Origin: Amblyomma americanum
Lineage: Eukaryota > Arthropoda > Arachnida > Ixodida > Ixodidae
DNA: 64,000 bases
Assembly: GCF_052857255.1 (NCBI RefSeq)
Contig: NC_135498.1
Location: 159,759,124-159,823,123 of the forward strand
Reading direction: 5' to 3'
Shown here: positions 33,201-42,833 of the stretch, piece by piece
Numbering within the stretch: position 1 is the first letter of the stretch
Layout of the letters: each line of letters starts with the position of its first letter
Notes under the pieces: generated by a model
The model's database searches: none
The model's input: only the letters and a program-made list of their open reading frames with translations
What the model was told of the DNA's origin: nothing
Position numbers and translations under genes: made by a program

Positions 33201-34937
33201 AACTGTGGCAGGATGCAAGCAAAATAAGACAGCAGTTTGTAACACTGTGCCACAGCCTGCTAGTCTATTGCTATGCTGGCCAATCGAAACGATGAATGAA
33301 ATCACCTTTTTAATGTCTGCCTATGATCGACAAGCCAGAACCTTTAAAATTCTTGAGCTTATGTTTTCTTTTGTGATCTGCTTTTGGTTTAGGTAACAAT
33401 AACTAGTTCTTTGTTCCAACTGCTTTTTGGGTGCGGCATAATTTTGTGCAGCAGATAGAAATGGGGACAGAGCTTCACTGCAGACTTAAGCTCTATCTGA
33501 TCATAGCAATTATTCCACTCACACTTTTCTCTAGGTAACTGCATACTAACCACCACCCATGATTCGTTCTTTTCTAATTCCTCCATTAAACACAAGTGCC
33601 AATGTAGCTATGCTATGGCAGACAGCTGCTTGCCCACAAATTTGAAGTCTGGATTAAGAACAGCAGGTAAATGAACCAGTAGGCACAGTTTTTCATCTTT
33701 TGCTTTCACTGTGATCAAATGGGAAGTGTGAAAGGGATGTGAGCAGAACATCAACAGGAAACACTGCTCTTTCAAGAAACTGAAGGCGCAGGCAAATAGC
33801 ATGGGTCCAGAAGAAGGGGAAAAAAGTGCTTAAGCAAGGGAAATATCCCAAAAAAGACACAGACAAGAAGAAAGCGACCTTCGCCTTCCCCTCACCCACC
33901 CGCCGGAAACGAGCGTTTCCGGCGTACTAGGCGAAACTATTTGCGAGCTTCCCAAAAGCTGTCAAGGACAAGGCGCGAGATAAGAGACATATGTGAGGAG
34001 ATGGGAATAATGCGGAGAGTTCAGAGCCCTCCAAGGTCAGTCGTGCGCCCCGCGAGCGAGCAGCGTAGAGGACAGCCGGGGTGGAGTGTGGAGCGAAATT
34101 TACAATGCTGGAGCGGCAGCACTACGGTAGGCAATTGTTTCGAGAAACGCTTCCACGGAGTACATGGGTGGTTGAGCGCGGATATCGCGAGGAAAAGCTC
34201 CGGTAAAAGTAAGAAAAACAAGACCGGCGGACTTTCTATATGCGGCTCACGGCGTGCAATGGACTTTCAGCGCGGTGTCCAACACTAGTGGTGTTAGTCT
34301 GAACAGCTCGATAATTTATGTGACGTGCATCACTGCTGCAGAAACCATGCACGAACACGCAAGAAATAATATTCAAGCGCGCTGAACTCCGTAAAGAAAC
34401 AGCCAAACTGAGCATTACAATTACTCCGCTGACGACGCTATAGGCACAGAAGTTAGAATATTCATATTTAAAATACACTCTGAGGGCACCGGAATCTGCG
34501 GGGAATAAGCTTTTAAAGGCAGCGAGAAAAGTCAGTGAGTCAGACACACACACACACACATGCGAACAAGCAAGCAAGGTAACTAACGGTCCCACGCTTA
34601 TGAGAGGCAACGGCTGTTGGGCCATCTCAAAATGCAGCACCTTCCCTTAATTTTGCTTTAATGTCCTTAAACGTACTTATCAAACTCATCTCGCAAAACC
34701 AAAGCCACTGCAGTAAACAGCGCCAGGTAAAACTAGTTCTATTCCGTCGGCAATTTCAAATGGTAACGACCAAGGGCGGTCAAAACAAAGGCACAACGGT
34801 CGACAACGGCTATGCAAAGAGGGATACGATAGTCAGTGAATTCATAAATACCTGTGGTCAGAAGGAAATCTGAAGAGATGTTCTCCACTCTTGCCGGATG
34901 TGCTGCACCACTTCGCGCAACGATACATATGCGACAT
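27963..34937 (-). CDS. P-element-like transposase with THAP domain (eight-exon gene)
   Basis: Spliced exons on the minus strand: 34937-34852, 33070-32871, 32794-32768, 31818-31756, 31653-31582, 31385-31311, 30796-30734, 30226-27963. All introns are GT..AG and the joined frame is 2,850 nt with one terminal stop, giving about 949 residues (human THAP9 ~903, Drosophila P 751). Residues 1-82 are a THAP zinc finger, ~96-195 a low-complexity linker from five mini-exons, ~200-949 the transposase. Catalytic candidates by family pattern are D378, D467 and E704. The protein would bind the transposon ends and cut in the nucleus. Start choice is uncertain: ATGs at 34937 or 34928 place the first Cys near residue 4-7 as in THAP proteins, while one at 35093 adds 52 residues. 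Splicing is inferred, not observed. Confidence 0.8.
30734..30796 (-). CDS. P transposase mini-exon 7 (63 nt)
   Basis: Bounded by acceptor ttatttgacag and donor gtaagt. It encodes 21 residues (AAQSTPIRVIASASWDSPDY after a split Gly) and is phase 1 on both sides, so its omission would keep the frame. Low-complexity linker; no fold recognised. Confidence 0.65.
31311..31385 (-). CDS. P transposase mini-exon 6 (75 nt)
   Basis: Acceptor tttaattgcag, donor gtaggt. Encodes 25 residues rich in Pro, Thr and acidic residues (TTPPPPADEE at its end). Phase 1/1. The upstream intron end and the donor resemble those of mini-exon 5, pointing to a tandem duplication. Confidence 0.65.
31582..31653 (-). CDS. 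P transposase mini-exon 5 (72 nt)
   Basis: Acceptor ctatatttcag, donor gtaggt. Encodes 24 residues (YLPLPSTLGLGTIAGADS near its start). Phase 1/1. Shares intron-flank words with mini-exon 6 (taactaagtggt before it, gtaggtgca after it). Confidence 0.65.
31756..31818 (-). CDS. P transposase mini-exon 4 (63 nt)
   Basis: Acceptor gttcgcatag after a T/C-rich tract, donor gtaagt. Encodes 21 residues (IESASPLQSTAAPVEVMLGH). Phase 1/1, linker-like. Confidence 0.6.
32768..32794 (-). CDS. P transposase mini-exon 3 (27 nt)
   Basis: Acceptor ttttttgttgcag, donor gtgagg. Encodes only nine residues (split Asp, then FYEEGAAQ). Phase 1/1. So short an exon is the least certain of the set, but both splice sites are strong and the frame is kept. 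Confidence 0.55.
32871..33070 (-). CDS. P transposase exon 2: second half of the THAP finger
   Basis: A 200-nt exon between acceptor gtttttcag and donor gtaagc. It encodes FSIWLKYANRLELLETPREK, then LCSKHFTRDCF and RLTHEAVPSV. These are the invariant THAP Trp, the Cys-x2-His pair (C57 and H60), the following Phe, and the AVPS (AVPT-type) motif that closes the domain. With C7 and C11 from exon 1 the C2CH zinc site is complete. An intron inside the THAP fold is common in THAP genes. Confidence 0.8.
33071..34851 (-). other. P transposase intron 1
   Basis: 1,781-bp intron, phase 2, with donor cag|gtattt and acceptor tttttcag. It holds a perfect 11-bp inverted repeat (arms cgccggaaacg) at 33901-33924, a CpG-richer block to about 34290, and a short (ca)n run at 34542-34560. 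A 115-codon plus-strand frame (33941-34288) has no motif and is antisense. Confidence 0.5.
34852..34937 (-). CDS. P transposase exon 1: start and first half of the THAP finger
   Basis: Encodes MSHMYRCAKWCSTSGKSG then EHLFRFPSDHR: the first two zinc Cys residues (C-x3-C) and the FRFP motif of THAP domains. The donor cag|gtattt splits an Arg codon completed by exon 2. The frame is open upstream to 35093 but the added residues are Ala/Gln/Thr-rich and not conserved-looking, so I start at 34937. Confidence 0.7.
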
Positions 34938-35315
34938 GACGCTGAGGACGGTAATCACGCTGGTCCAGTGCGCACGTCGCGTCGGCAGTCGCTCGCGTAG
35001 TTTCGGTATGCTTGCGCCGGTCGCTGTCGTCTGCTGCCACTGCGCTGCAGCGTTGCCCGCGGCGGCGCTGGCGGCGCAGACGCGTTGTGTCATTTTCGCA
35101 ATTTATTTCTTTGATATACTATTTTTAATGCTTACGACTGGTTATATTTTCATTCATAAGCATGTTTGTGTTGTCTACTATGGTCGAGAAATTTTACTTT
35201 TTATTAGGCTTGACTCCAGCCGCGTTTGCCGCCAGATACCAGGATCGCTGCAATCGTTCCGACCGTGGCGACACTTACGGCGCGGACGCGCAACTTGCAA
35301 CATGCCACAGCACTG
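34938..35315 (-). promoter_or_regulatory. P transposon 5' end, promoter and transposase-binding region
   Basis: 378 bp between the putative start codon and the element's 5' end. By analogy with P elements it must hold the promoter and the transposase-binding site. It is GC-rich near both sides with an AT-rich centre (35095-35215). No clear TATA box is placed at a convincing distance; assignment is by position. Confidence 0.45.
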
Positions 35316-35510
35316 GTTTGGACGCCCATTAGCCGCCATGGATTGAGTGAAATGCTTTTGCGCCGCTATTTCGGCCCGTACAAGGTTCTTCGTCGGCTAG
35401 GTGAACTGGATTATGAAGTCATCCCTGACGCAATGACTACATCCCAGCTACGCCGTGTACCACCAAAAGTTGCCCATGTCATCCGTCTGAAGCCCTATTA
35501 TGCGCGCTAA
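35316..35510 (+). pseudogene. Gypsy integrase C-terminus (continuation after the P insertion)
   Basis: Continues the frame left at 25428. It reads the GPY-type C-terminal domain: MLLRRYFGPYKVLRRLG, then LDYEVIPD, and ends VIRLKPYYAR with a stop at 35508-35510. Both parts use the same Gypsy Pol register. This piece alone has no catalytic residues. Confidence 0.85.
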
Positions 35511-35600
35511 AGGATGCTGTGTTTCCACAGATTATTTTCACAATCCGTTTTTATTTTTCGCTGGTCGCCTTGATAATGCATCGGGTCGATGCTCCTTTTT

Positions 35601-35608
35601 GAGGGGAG
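35601..35608 (+). other. Gypsy polypurine tract
   Basis: gaggggag sits directly before the 3' LTR, the expected place for the plus-strand primer. Its last base overlaps the estimated LTR start. Confidence 0.55.
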
Positions 35609-35922
35609 TAATACCGCGAGCCTTTGCAGTGTTTGTTTGTTCACCCTTCAAAGCTGCCTGCACACTGCTTTATCGCTTTGTTTACGGTGCAAAACGCGAC
35701 TAGATTTATCTAGATTGATCGCCGCCAGGCAGGACTGATTCTACGTTGTTCCAGAATGTTCTGGTAATTTTGCACGCTTTATCTCGAAAGTTCGCTATCA
35801 GCTTCGAATTGAGCACGGCCGACAGCGGTCATTCTGTTCGACGACTGCCGAGCATGCTTGTTGCTACGCCGCCGCCGAGTGATTCAGTCCAGTGTGGGCG
35901 CAAGTCAGTCCAAATAAAGTTA
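35608..35922 (+). repeat. Gypsy 3' LTR, truncated
   Basis: Matches the 5' LTR from ccgcgagcctttgcagtgt to ccaaataaagtt, then similarity stops, so about 60 bp of the LTR end are missing. Many mismatches to the 5' copy show long divergence since insertion. Confidence 0.75.
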
Positions 35923-37800
35923 CCACTTCGCGACAATATGAATAGAGGGGAGTATTCTGTTATGCTGGGACGCAGATCCGCACATGCTCAGATGTGCAGC
36001 TACGTGACTGCTCACGGCTACCTTCAGTGAGCTGGCATGCTCACAAAGCAGGTTATTCATGCATAGACTGGTTTTACAGGCGTAAATACGGCCTTAGGAG
36101 ACACGAACAAAATTTGACGCGATATAGATATAGCAGGCCATCTGCTTCTTTACCAGCGATTTTTTTCCCGTTCCCAATTAAACTTTGCGCCAAATGGTAA
36201 ATTTATTTCCGGCTGACAACAGCGCCCTCACCCAATCTCTACCTACATTGTACGGCATTTGATGCAGTAAGCATTTACTGCACAAAATTATATTTAAGTT
36301 GGATTCAATAATTGATTATGGACATAACACTAGTATAACATCCCTTTTGCCCTGAAAATCATTCACTAGCCTTTTGCACCGCTAGATATATCGATCACAA
36401 AAAAAGCCCTGCGCGTGTTTATCCGCCCACTTAGGCATCTAAACTGGCCTGAACTTCATGCCGGCAATAGGTTGCCATGGCGACTTTCAGTACTTTGCTA
36501 TGCGTATCTTGATTCTGTTGTAATGAATGCAGCTGCAGAGAAGCAAGCCTTTCAACACATTTCGTACAACTATCACACTTCTGTAATCAATACCGCCTGT
36601 ATTAGTTTGAGAAATATTGAAGAAAAATTATTTGTAGACCTGCTGCATACATTTCGTTGCAGTTCTGTGAGAGAAGGTCGTATTACTTGAGTGAATGTTA
36701 CGTAGTTATATACCTTACGTAAGGGTATATGAAAACGTACGTGTACCACACTATCCCATTCCAAGCATTGTTCATTTTTTCATATCAGCCAGAATTGGCG
36801 TAAATTCATACAATGCAATGATGAACGTGAGGAAAAGTGCTGGATGAAGTCAATAATGCCATCTGGGACACAAGCTTACTCAAATGTGTGGTGCAGAGGT
36901 CTATAGAAGTCATTTCTTGGCAGTTAGCAGTTGCCATCGCGCAGGCAATGATGATGACAGACCGCATCATTGAAGAACTGCAGACGAAACACTAGTGTCA
37001 TTAAATCGCCAAACGGGCCCTTTCAGCAGCCTGCCTTTCCAGCAAGAGCGCTATGCAGCGTGCAACGAAAGTCACTACGGCGCGAGGAGGCTTTAGCAAA
37101 GAAAAATTGGGCTGGGAGAATGAACTGGAGTGAAAGAAGTAATAGCACGCCCGTGCCTCGCGCGGCCTTGTGCTATTTAATGGCTGTCGGCTATTTCCCC
37201 GCACGCGCAGCAAACATTGAAAAGGAGCTGGCTTGAGTACTTCACATGTATCGTGGCTGTCTGGTGTTAACAGCTGCCTCCAGATCCTTGAAACGGCAGC
37301 CGGTTAATCTACGAAAGCAAATAACAGTAGGTGGCAAGTAAAAAATTAACAAATAAAACATTGAGCAAAAGTAATGAAAAAAAAACGTGAGAGAAGGACT
37401 AGACGCCAGAAAACATATTATTCATGTGGGTGGTGTAGCGCGAAAATATAGCCTCCATGAAAATGCTATGTACAATGCACCAGTGTCCAAGGTTGAAAAA
37501 AAAAATCTACATGGCATTTCAAGGCCAGGACGGCGAGATTTTTTTTTCATATCTACAGAGATTAAGCAAATCGCGTTTAATTACGTGAACTACTGTGCGC
37601 CCAGATTATCTTCTGAGCATTCAAGAGGCAAAATGAGGACGGGCACAACGCTGAGCTGTTTTTGTCTCTCTGGAAAGATTTGTGCGTCCGATAGCCTAGA
37701 TGTTTTCGCAATGTACCAAAAGTAACATACTAGACCTAAAAAACACTCAGGAGCGAAATTTCAGGATTCCTTTCATTTATTTAAACTCAGGACCGATAAG
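35923..37800. other. Unassigned sequence
   Basis: No gene or element recognised. Frames of up to 112 codons lack motifs. Confidence 0.35.
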
Positions 37801-37809
37801 CGTTACAGA

Positions 37810-38545
37810 AATGAGTGGGTGACCAGAAAAAGTACATGTGTAATAGGCAGATTAATTAAGACGACTATAAGCAGCAGACTTGAAAGCGTCGGGTGCAGTG
37901 ATGGACACGATGGAGGCGGGAAGGTGGTTCCAGTCCGTGCTATAGTATTTGGAACAAATGAATCGGAAATACAAGTCCTGCAGCCACGAACGCAAACTTT
38001 GAAAGGGCGGTCCATGCGGTACGAAAAATACGTGGAAATAAAAAGCCATTGTTTTACGTATTCATTGGTGAAATATACTTTCTGAAAAAGACATAAACGA
38101 GAAATACGGTGGCGTAAGGAAAGATCAGGACGATTCAATATGTTCTTCATGAACGTGAGCTGGCTGAACGTGAATGTTCTGGCTGAACGTGAGCAATTCG
38201 AAAGTATAAAACAAGGAGAACGATTTTAGATGGATTCGAGGGCTTGTATGAGTGATTTCGTGTGGTGATCACAGACAGAACAGGCATACTCTAGTTTCCG
38301 GCGAGCAAGAGACATATAACAGTAGTTTTAGGGACAAAGGAGCGAGAAAAAATTACGGGGAAGAAAACGTAGCGCTTTGTTAGCATTATTAGTAATATGT
38401 TCAATATGAATTCTCCATCATAGGTTGGCGGAAATATATACGCCAACGTACAACGTACTTATAACCAGAGACAGAAGTTAAAGGAAAGTTATTATCATAT
38501 AATTCGGGATACAAAGGGCAGTGTTATTTATCGAAAAAATATCAC
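37810..38545 (-). pseudogene. CR1/L2-like LINE, RT C-terminal region
   Basis: Minus-strand reading, with a few stops, shows YKYVGVYISANL (YLGV thumb motif), NNANKALRFLPRNF, LARRKLEYACSVCD, LRHRISRLCLFQKVYF, and finally DWNHLPASIVS with FKSAAYSRL. This is the standard C-terminal series of CR1/L2/Jockey-type RTs, ending at the protein's normal end near 37850. The palm with F/YADD is not included. The copy is 5'-truncated and broken. Confidence 0.75.
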
Positions 38546-39581
38546 GTGGCGATGACGAGAAGCCGAAAAGCAGGCAGGCCGGCAGATTGGAGCACAACTT
38601 CTATGCAGTGGAATTGCCGATAACAAAGGAATCGTCTGCAACTGCCATACCGACACAGGCAGCTGGCCGTGGCCTTAATCAGGCTGGCCGTTGCAATTTG
38701 GTGCTGTTCCAATGCACAATTCGAGAGCTTTATAAGTAAACTTCCATGGAAGAATGTTTTCCGACCAAAGGGAGTTCAAAGACGCCATCTGGCATTCGCT
38801 TTCCAGAGGGAAGGTCACGTCCTTTTATCTGGGTGAACTTTGGATCCTAATCATTTGCTTTAAAGGTCACATGGAGAGCGAAGCTGAACAAAACGCTCAA
38901 TCTGGCCATTCCATGCTAAGTCACAAGCACCCCTTCTTCGATTTTCTTTTTAAAAACAATGCAAAGTAAGATTTATTTTTGCAACATCACTTTGACAGAT
39001 TGTAGTGTAGGAAAGCTGGGGCTCCGCTTCTCGTGCTGTTACCTTTTGTGTTCAGAGGACGACGTGCAAATGCAGAAGGCTTGTTAGTTAGATAACATCT
39101 TTGCGGAGAACCTGACTAGCAAAATTGTGCAAGTCGTCAATTCAAACGATATAGAAGTATTTAGCGTGACGACCCACATACTGCGCAAGTCGAAGTGGGG
39201 CGGAGAGACAAAGAGACACCGCTAGACTGGGTTAACACAAAACAAATATATTCAAGAATTACAGATTAGCAAGTACATGATGCAGAGGCTGGGGCGCCCA
39301 AGCTTACATGTCGCTGCGTTGGCGTCGAAGTCAGAAGGAACGGAAGAGCTGCGGAGATCTCTGCCCGAAAGCTTGTTCGCCTCCGTCCGGAGCACGGACT
39401 ACCAGCCATGACGTCTCAGGCCTTGCTCGTCACCAACTGCCTGACGTTTCTTCGTTTTCTTCCCGCCAATTCGGGCGATCCTTTTTTCCAGGAAGCAGTG
39501 CCTCCTTCGCCCTTCTCTAAGCATCGTGTTCGAGTTTTCCCCGAGTTTCGCTCGCAGGTTATCTGACACCGCCTGTTCGCG
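38546..39581. other. Unassigned sequence
   Basis: Nothing recognised. The minus strand of 39150-39400 has an LTR-like look (atatatttgttttgtgtta), but no partner was found. Confidence 0.3.
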
Positions 39582-40022
39582 ATGCCGAAAAGCATTTTAC
39601 AAGACCCGCTCCTACTATCACAGTTCAAGTACTCCGAAATAGAGGATTTGTTATGTCTAGAAGTGTTCGGACAAAGTCGCCATGACCCGCTTTCCGTGCA
39701 CGGGTTCATGAACATCGATACGATGGACAATGGGGCCTTTCGGAGTGCGTTTAGATTTGATAAAGACGATATACTCAGTCTGCAGAGGGCATTGCTATTA
39801 CCTGATGCGCTGACCACTCCGCAAAGGGTGACAGTGCCCGAGGATGATGCCTTCTGCATCATTTTAAGTCGGCTTGCGTATCCGAACCGCCTCCACGACC
39901 TCGAAGGCATTTTCTGGCGGCACAGTTGGACACTATCATTTGTAACAAACACCGTTCTTCAGCACCTGGAAGAGAAGTTCTTCCGTCTCCTGGATGATGT
40001 CAACAATCATTCTTGGCTGAAA
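39582..40022 (+). pseudogene. PIF/Harbinger-type transposase, N-terminal part
   Basis: From the ATG at 39582 about 147 codons stay open. FRSAFRFDKDDILSLQRALL, then DAFCIILSRLAYPNRLHDL and FVTNTVLQHLEEKFFRLL, follow the N-terminal helix pattern of Harbinger/DDE_Tnp_4 transposases of arthropods. The DDE catalytic domain that should follow is missing. At ~40022 the sequence changes into a minus-strand Gypsy protease, so the gene is truncated by rearrangement. Family assignment is by pattern only. Confidence 0.55.
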
Positions 40023-41435
40023 ATTGAGACATTGCATAGTCCAACCAGAGGAGGCGTCCCGCCGTCGGGAACGCGGAGAACAGCTGTGGGTGCAGGGGTC
40101 TGTACTTTTCTCAGGCGGCGTCGGAGGGTGGAACTCATGACGGACGTGTGCGCGCCCATATCGATCAGGACTCTGACAGGGACTCCATCGACATGAATAG
40201 CGAGCAAATTTTGGTGGGCGCGGAGGGCTAAGCGAGGATTTTGGGACTGGGGCTGTACTGCAGTGTATAGTTTTCCGCTTGCTAGCGCACGTAGGGGCCA
40301 GGAGAGGAGCGACGGCGTAGGGGCAAACGAGACTGCCGACGCCGGGGGGACGGGGAGCGGCTGGGGCGGGAAAACTGGCCGTTGACTGTAGCACCCTGCC
40401 GGGCTGGAGGGGGCGTGAAGTGGCTGGGCTGTTCGTCGTTGTGGTGAGAACTGAGAGGATTGTATGCGCTACGACGGGACCAATAATTGCGACAGTGACA
40501 GGGGATGCGGCCAATACGGTGGCAGAGGAAACAAATGGGCCTGTCATCGGGTGTCCGCCAGTCATTAGGGTTACGTCGACGTGGAGCGAAGTAGGAAGGT
40601 CGGTCAGGAGCAATCGCAGTGATGTCGGGTGGGGATGAAGGGCGTACGGGGCTGACGGGTTGGAGGCCAAGATTTGCAAGCTTTTGACGGACGACGGCTT
40701 GTACCATAGAGATGGTGGGCAAGTGGTTGTCGCCATCACGTAGGTGCAGGGAGGCAGGAAACATGACTTTGAGTTCGCGTCGAATGATGCGGGTCACATT
40801 TTCTGGAGGCGCAGGAGTTTGCCGGTGCAGCAGGTCTTCATATGAGGAAGTGGCAGCCGTGTTGGGGAGGCATGTGTACGGCTGGCTAATACGCCTGCTT
40901 TTAGCTTGCTCGAAGCGGCGACATTCCTTATTGTCGTCGACTGTAGTGCAATTCTTGTAGACGAGCAGTTGAAGGCATCATCGGCGATCCCCTTCAACAC
41001 GTGACCCACTTTGTCAGATTCGGGCATGTTATTGTTAACATTGTTGCAGAGGGCCAACACATCCTGAATGTACGAAACATAGGATTCCGTAGAAGTTTGA
41101 GCTCGGGACGCAAGGTCCCTCTTAGCGGCGAGTGTTCGGCTGAGCGGTCGTCCAAACAGGCCGCGCAGTTCCTGCATGCAGACGTCCCAGCTGGTGAAGT
41201 CATCTTCGTGAGTCCCGTACGAGACTCGGGCGGTGTCTTTTAGGTAGAAAATGACATTGGCGAGCATAAGGGTTAGATCCCAGCGGTTGTATGTACTCAC
41301 GCGTTCATACATCTGGATCCAGTCGTCCACGTCAACGTTGTCGGTGCCAGAAAATGTCCCAGGGTCACGAGGAGCAGAAACAACGAGTGATGGCATGTCC
41401 GATGGGGATGTTTGCTGGCAGGCGTCCTGGGTCAT
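40010..41435 (-). pseudogene. Gypsy gag and protease (minus-strand element)
   Basis: Gag starts at 41435 (MTQDACQQTSPSD) and has APRDPGTFSGTDNVDVDDWI, WDLTLMLANVIFYLKDTARV and DKVGHVLKGIADDAF, classical Ty3/Gypsy capsid motifs. A frameshift near 40800 leads to the frame 40797-40282 with a zinc knuckle region CFLCHRIGRIPCHC, in which the His of CCHC is displaced. A third frame has VLIDMGAHTSVMSS, a protease site where DTGA has become DMGA. The element stops at the Harbinger junction; no RT, RNase H or integrase follows. Confidence 0.8.
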
Positions 41436-41493
41436 GATGAGCGAAGGCAGCTGTCGGTCGCTCCGGAGCGCCGTCGTTGGAAGACAGGGGAAA

Positions 41494-41512
41494 GGCGCAC
41501 TTCCTCCAAATA
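41494..41512 (-). other. Primer-binding region of the minus-strand Gypsy
   Basis: Minus-strand tatttggaggaagtgcgc directly follows the LTR end, the place of the tRNA primer site in this type of Gypsy element. Confidence 0.4.
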
Positions 41513-41703
41513 TGTTGCGGGAAAGAATATATTTACAGCTATGTACACCAGCGAAGGAACAGCTACGAGCGGCACTCAGAACAGTCAGAACTTCGATGTC
41601 GTCTTCGTTTTCGTCCACCCGTTCACTCGCTCAGTCTCGTCGTCGTCTTCCCGCTTCAATATCATCTGCTTTCGTGACTCTCCGAAAGCATCGGAGGGTG
41701 ACA
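41513..41703 (-). repeat. 5' LTR of the minus-strand Gypsy, 191 bp
   Basis: On the minus strand it begins tgtcaccctccgatgc and ends attctttcccgcaaca (TG..CA). It lies ~80 bp upstream of gag. No second LTR is in the window because the element is truncated. Confidence 0.6.
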
Positions 41704-41820
41704 CCGCGAAGTCCTGAGCTGTTGTTCTCGTTTAATTTCGTTGCGTGGTGCGAACTTTTTATTCCTTCCTGCGGTTTAGACGCCTTCTTTTCACTGTGCT
41801 GTGGTGTGTTGAAATGCGGT

Positions 41821-42833
41821 ATGCCAACTTACAATGCGAAAGAAAAAGCTGCGGCAGGGGTGTGGCTAATTGAGACAAATTCAATGCACTACGTCCGCAA
41901 ACAATTCATGGTACGGTTTCGGCGGCGGCCACCGTCTCATGCAGCCGTTTTGAAATGGCGCCGTAAGTTTAAAGACACCGGATTCGTTACAAGGCAAGTA
42001 AGAAAAGCTAAAGCAAAGGCACACCATGGAATCGGTGATGCGATTGAGGTAGTCTTTGAAACCAACCCTTGTATAGCCTGCACCCATGCTGGGCTTCTTT
42101 TCGGCGTAGCCCCTTCGACGGTGGGCCGAGCACTTAAGATCAAAGGATGGCGTCCGTACAGGGTACGCGTACACCAGAACCTAAGCCCCGCGGTTTTCAT
42201 TCTGTCGCTCAGACCAGCAGAGGCTGGCAGCAGATTCTGGACACCTCGATATTTTGCTGTTCAGCGACGAGGCTGTTGTTCATCCGGACGGCCATGTAAA
42301 CCGGCGAAAAGCAACCTGCGTATCAATCACACCAGGGCCGTGAACTCGCCATGTATTGTTGTCTGGTGCGCATTTTGGCGAGAGGGAGTGGTAGGCCCGT
42401 TCTTCTAAGAGGATACTGTGACAGCTGACTCCAATCTGCACCTGTTAAAAGAAAAATTTCAGCCGGAGCTGGCGGAGTACCACATGCAGCAGCAGCTAGG
42501 CATCTTCCAGCAAGAAGCGCCCCTGCTCACTATGCAGCCAAAGTTAGAAAATGGCTCAATGAAGAATTTCCGGGCCGGTGGATGGGGCGTGGGTCACCCA
42601 ATATGTCTTGGCCACCGCGATCGCCAGATTTGAAGCCATGCAAGTTTTTCACGTGGGGATTCATAAAATCGCGCGTATACAGGGCTGGAAGCTTTCGCAC
42701 TGTTGAACATCTTTAGGAGCAGATAAAAAATTTCGACACGATAAGCTACGACATAAGAGCTGCAGTGTTCAAAGAATACACTCACAGGTTGCAGCGATCC
42801 ATAGACGCTGCAGGAGGCCACTTTGAGGATTGA
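41821..42833 (+). pseudogene. mariner-family (Tc1/mariner) transposase
   Basis: Starts MPTYNAKEKAAAGVWLIETN and covers a ~337-residue protein. Visible parts are the helix-turn-helix half SHAAVLKWRRKFKDTGF, the second HTH FGVAPSTVGRALKIKGWRPY, CIVVWCAFWREGVVGP, APAHYAAKVRKWL, WPPRSPDLKPCKFF, and the end DAAGGHFED with a stop at 42831. Frame changes occur near 42200 and 42510, and stops at 42406 and near 42716. In the last DD(E/D) box the expected acidic residue after SPDLxPx is Lys, so catalysis would also be lost. The 5' flank abuts the Gypsy LTR at 41703 and I could not define terminal repeats. Confidence 0.8.

Larger units (their letters stand above)
25429..35315 (-). mobile_element. P-element-superfamily DNA transposon, ~9.9 kb
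   Basis: The insert separates two halves of one Gypsy integrase. The word gtttggac occurs just before it (25422-25429) and just after it (35316-35323); ggtttggac is shared over 9 bp, so the exact boundary is ambiguous by one base. P elements make 8-bp duplications and favour GTCCGGAC-like targets, which gtttggac matches at 6 of 8. If both ends start with CA, they read caagggtgtgacatt and, reversed, cagtgctgtggcatg: 10 of 15 identical. Inside is one complete eight-exon transposase gene on the minus strand. It is much longer than the ~2.9-kb Drosophila P because of introns and a ~2.5-kb 3' non-coding part. Confidence 0.8.
19193..35922 (+). mobile_element. Gypsy (Ty3) LTR retrotransposon, interrupted three times
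   Basis: In order: 5' LTR, primer site, gag with CCHC knuckle, protease, RT, RNase H, integrase, purine tract, 3' LTR. The element is split by an inverted-repeat MITE (21049-21226), a solo LTR (22211-23005) and a ~9.9-kb P-superfamily transposon (25429-35315). Without these it would be about 5.9 kb. The two LTRs differ at many positions and the 3' LTR has lost its end, so this is an old copy. Several stop codons lie in gag, protease and RT. Confidence 0.85.

Noticed and set aside
33941..34288. 115-codon plus-strand frame as an independent gene
   Set aside because: Within intron 1 of the P transposase on the other strand; no homology pattern.
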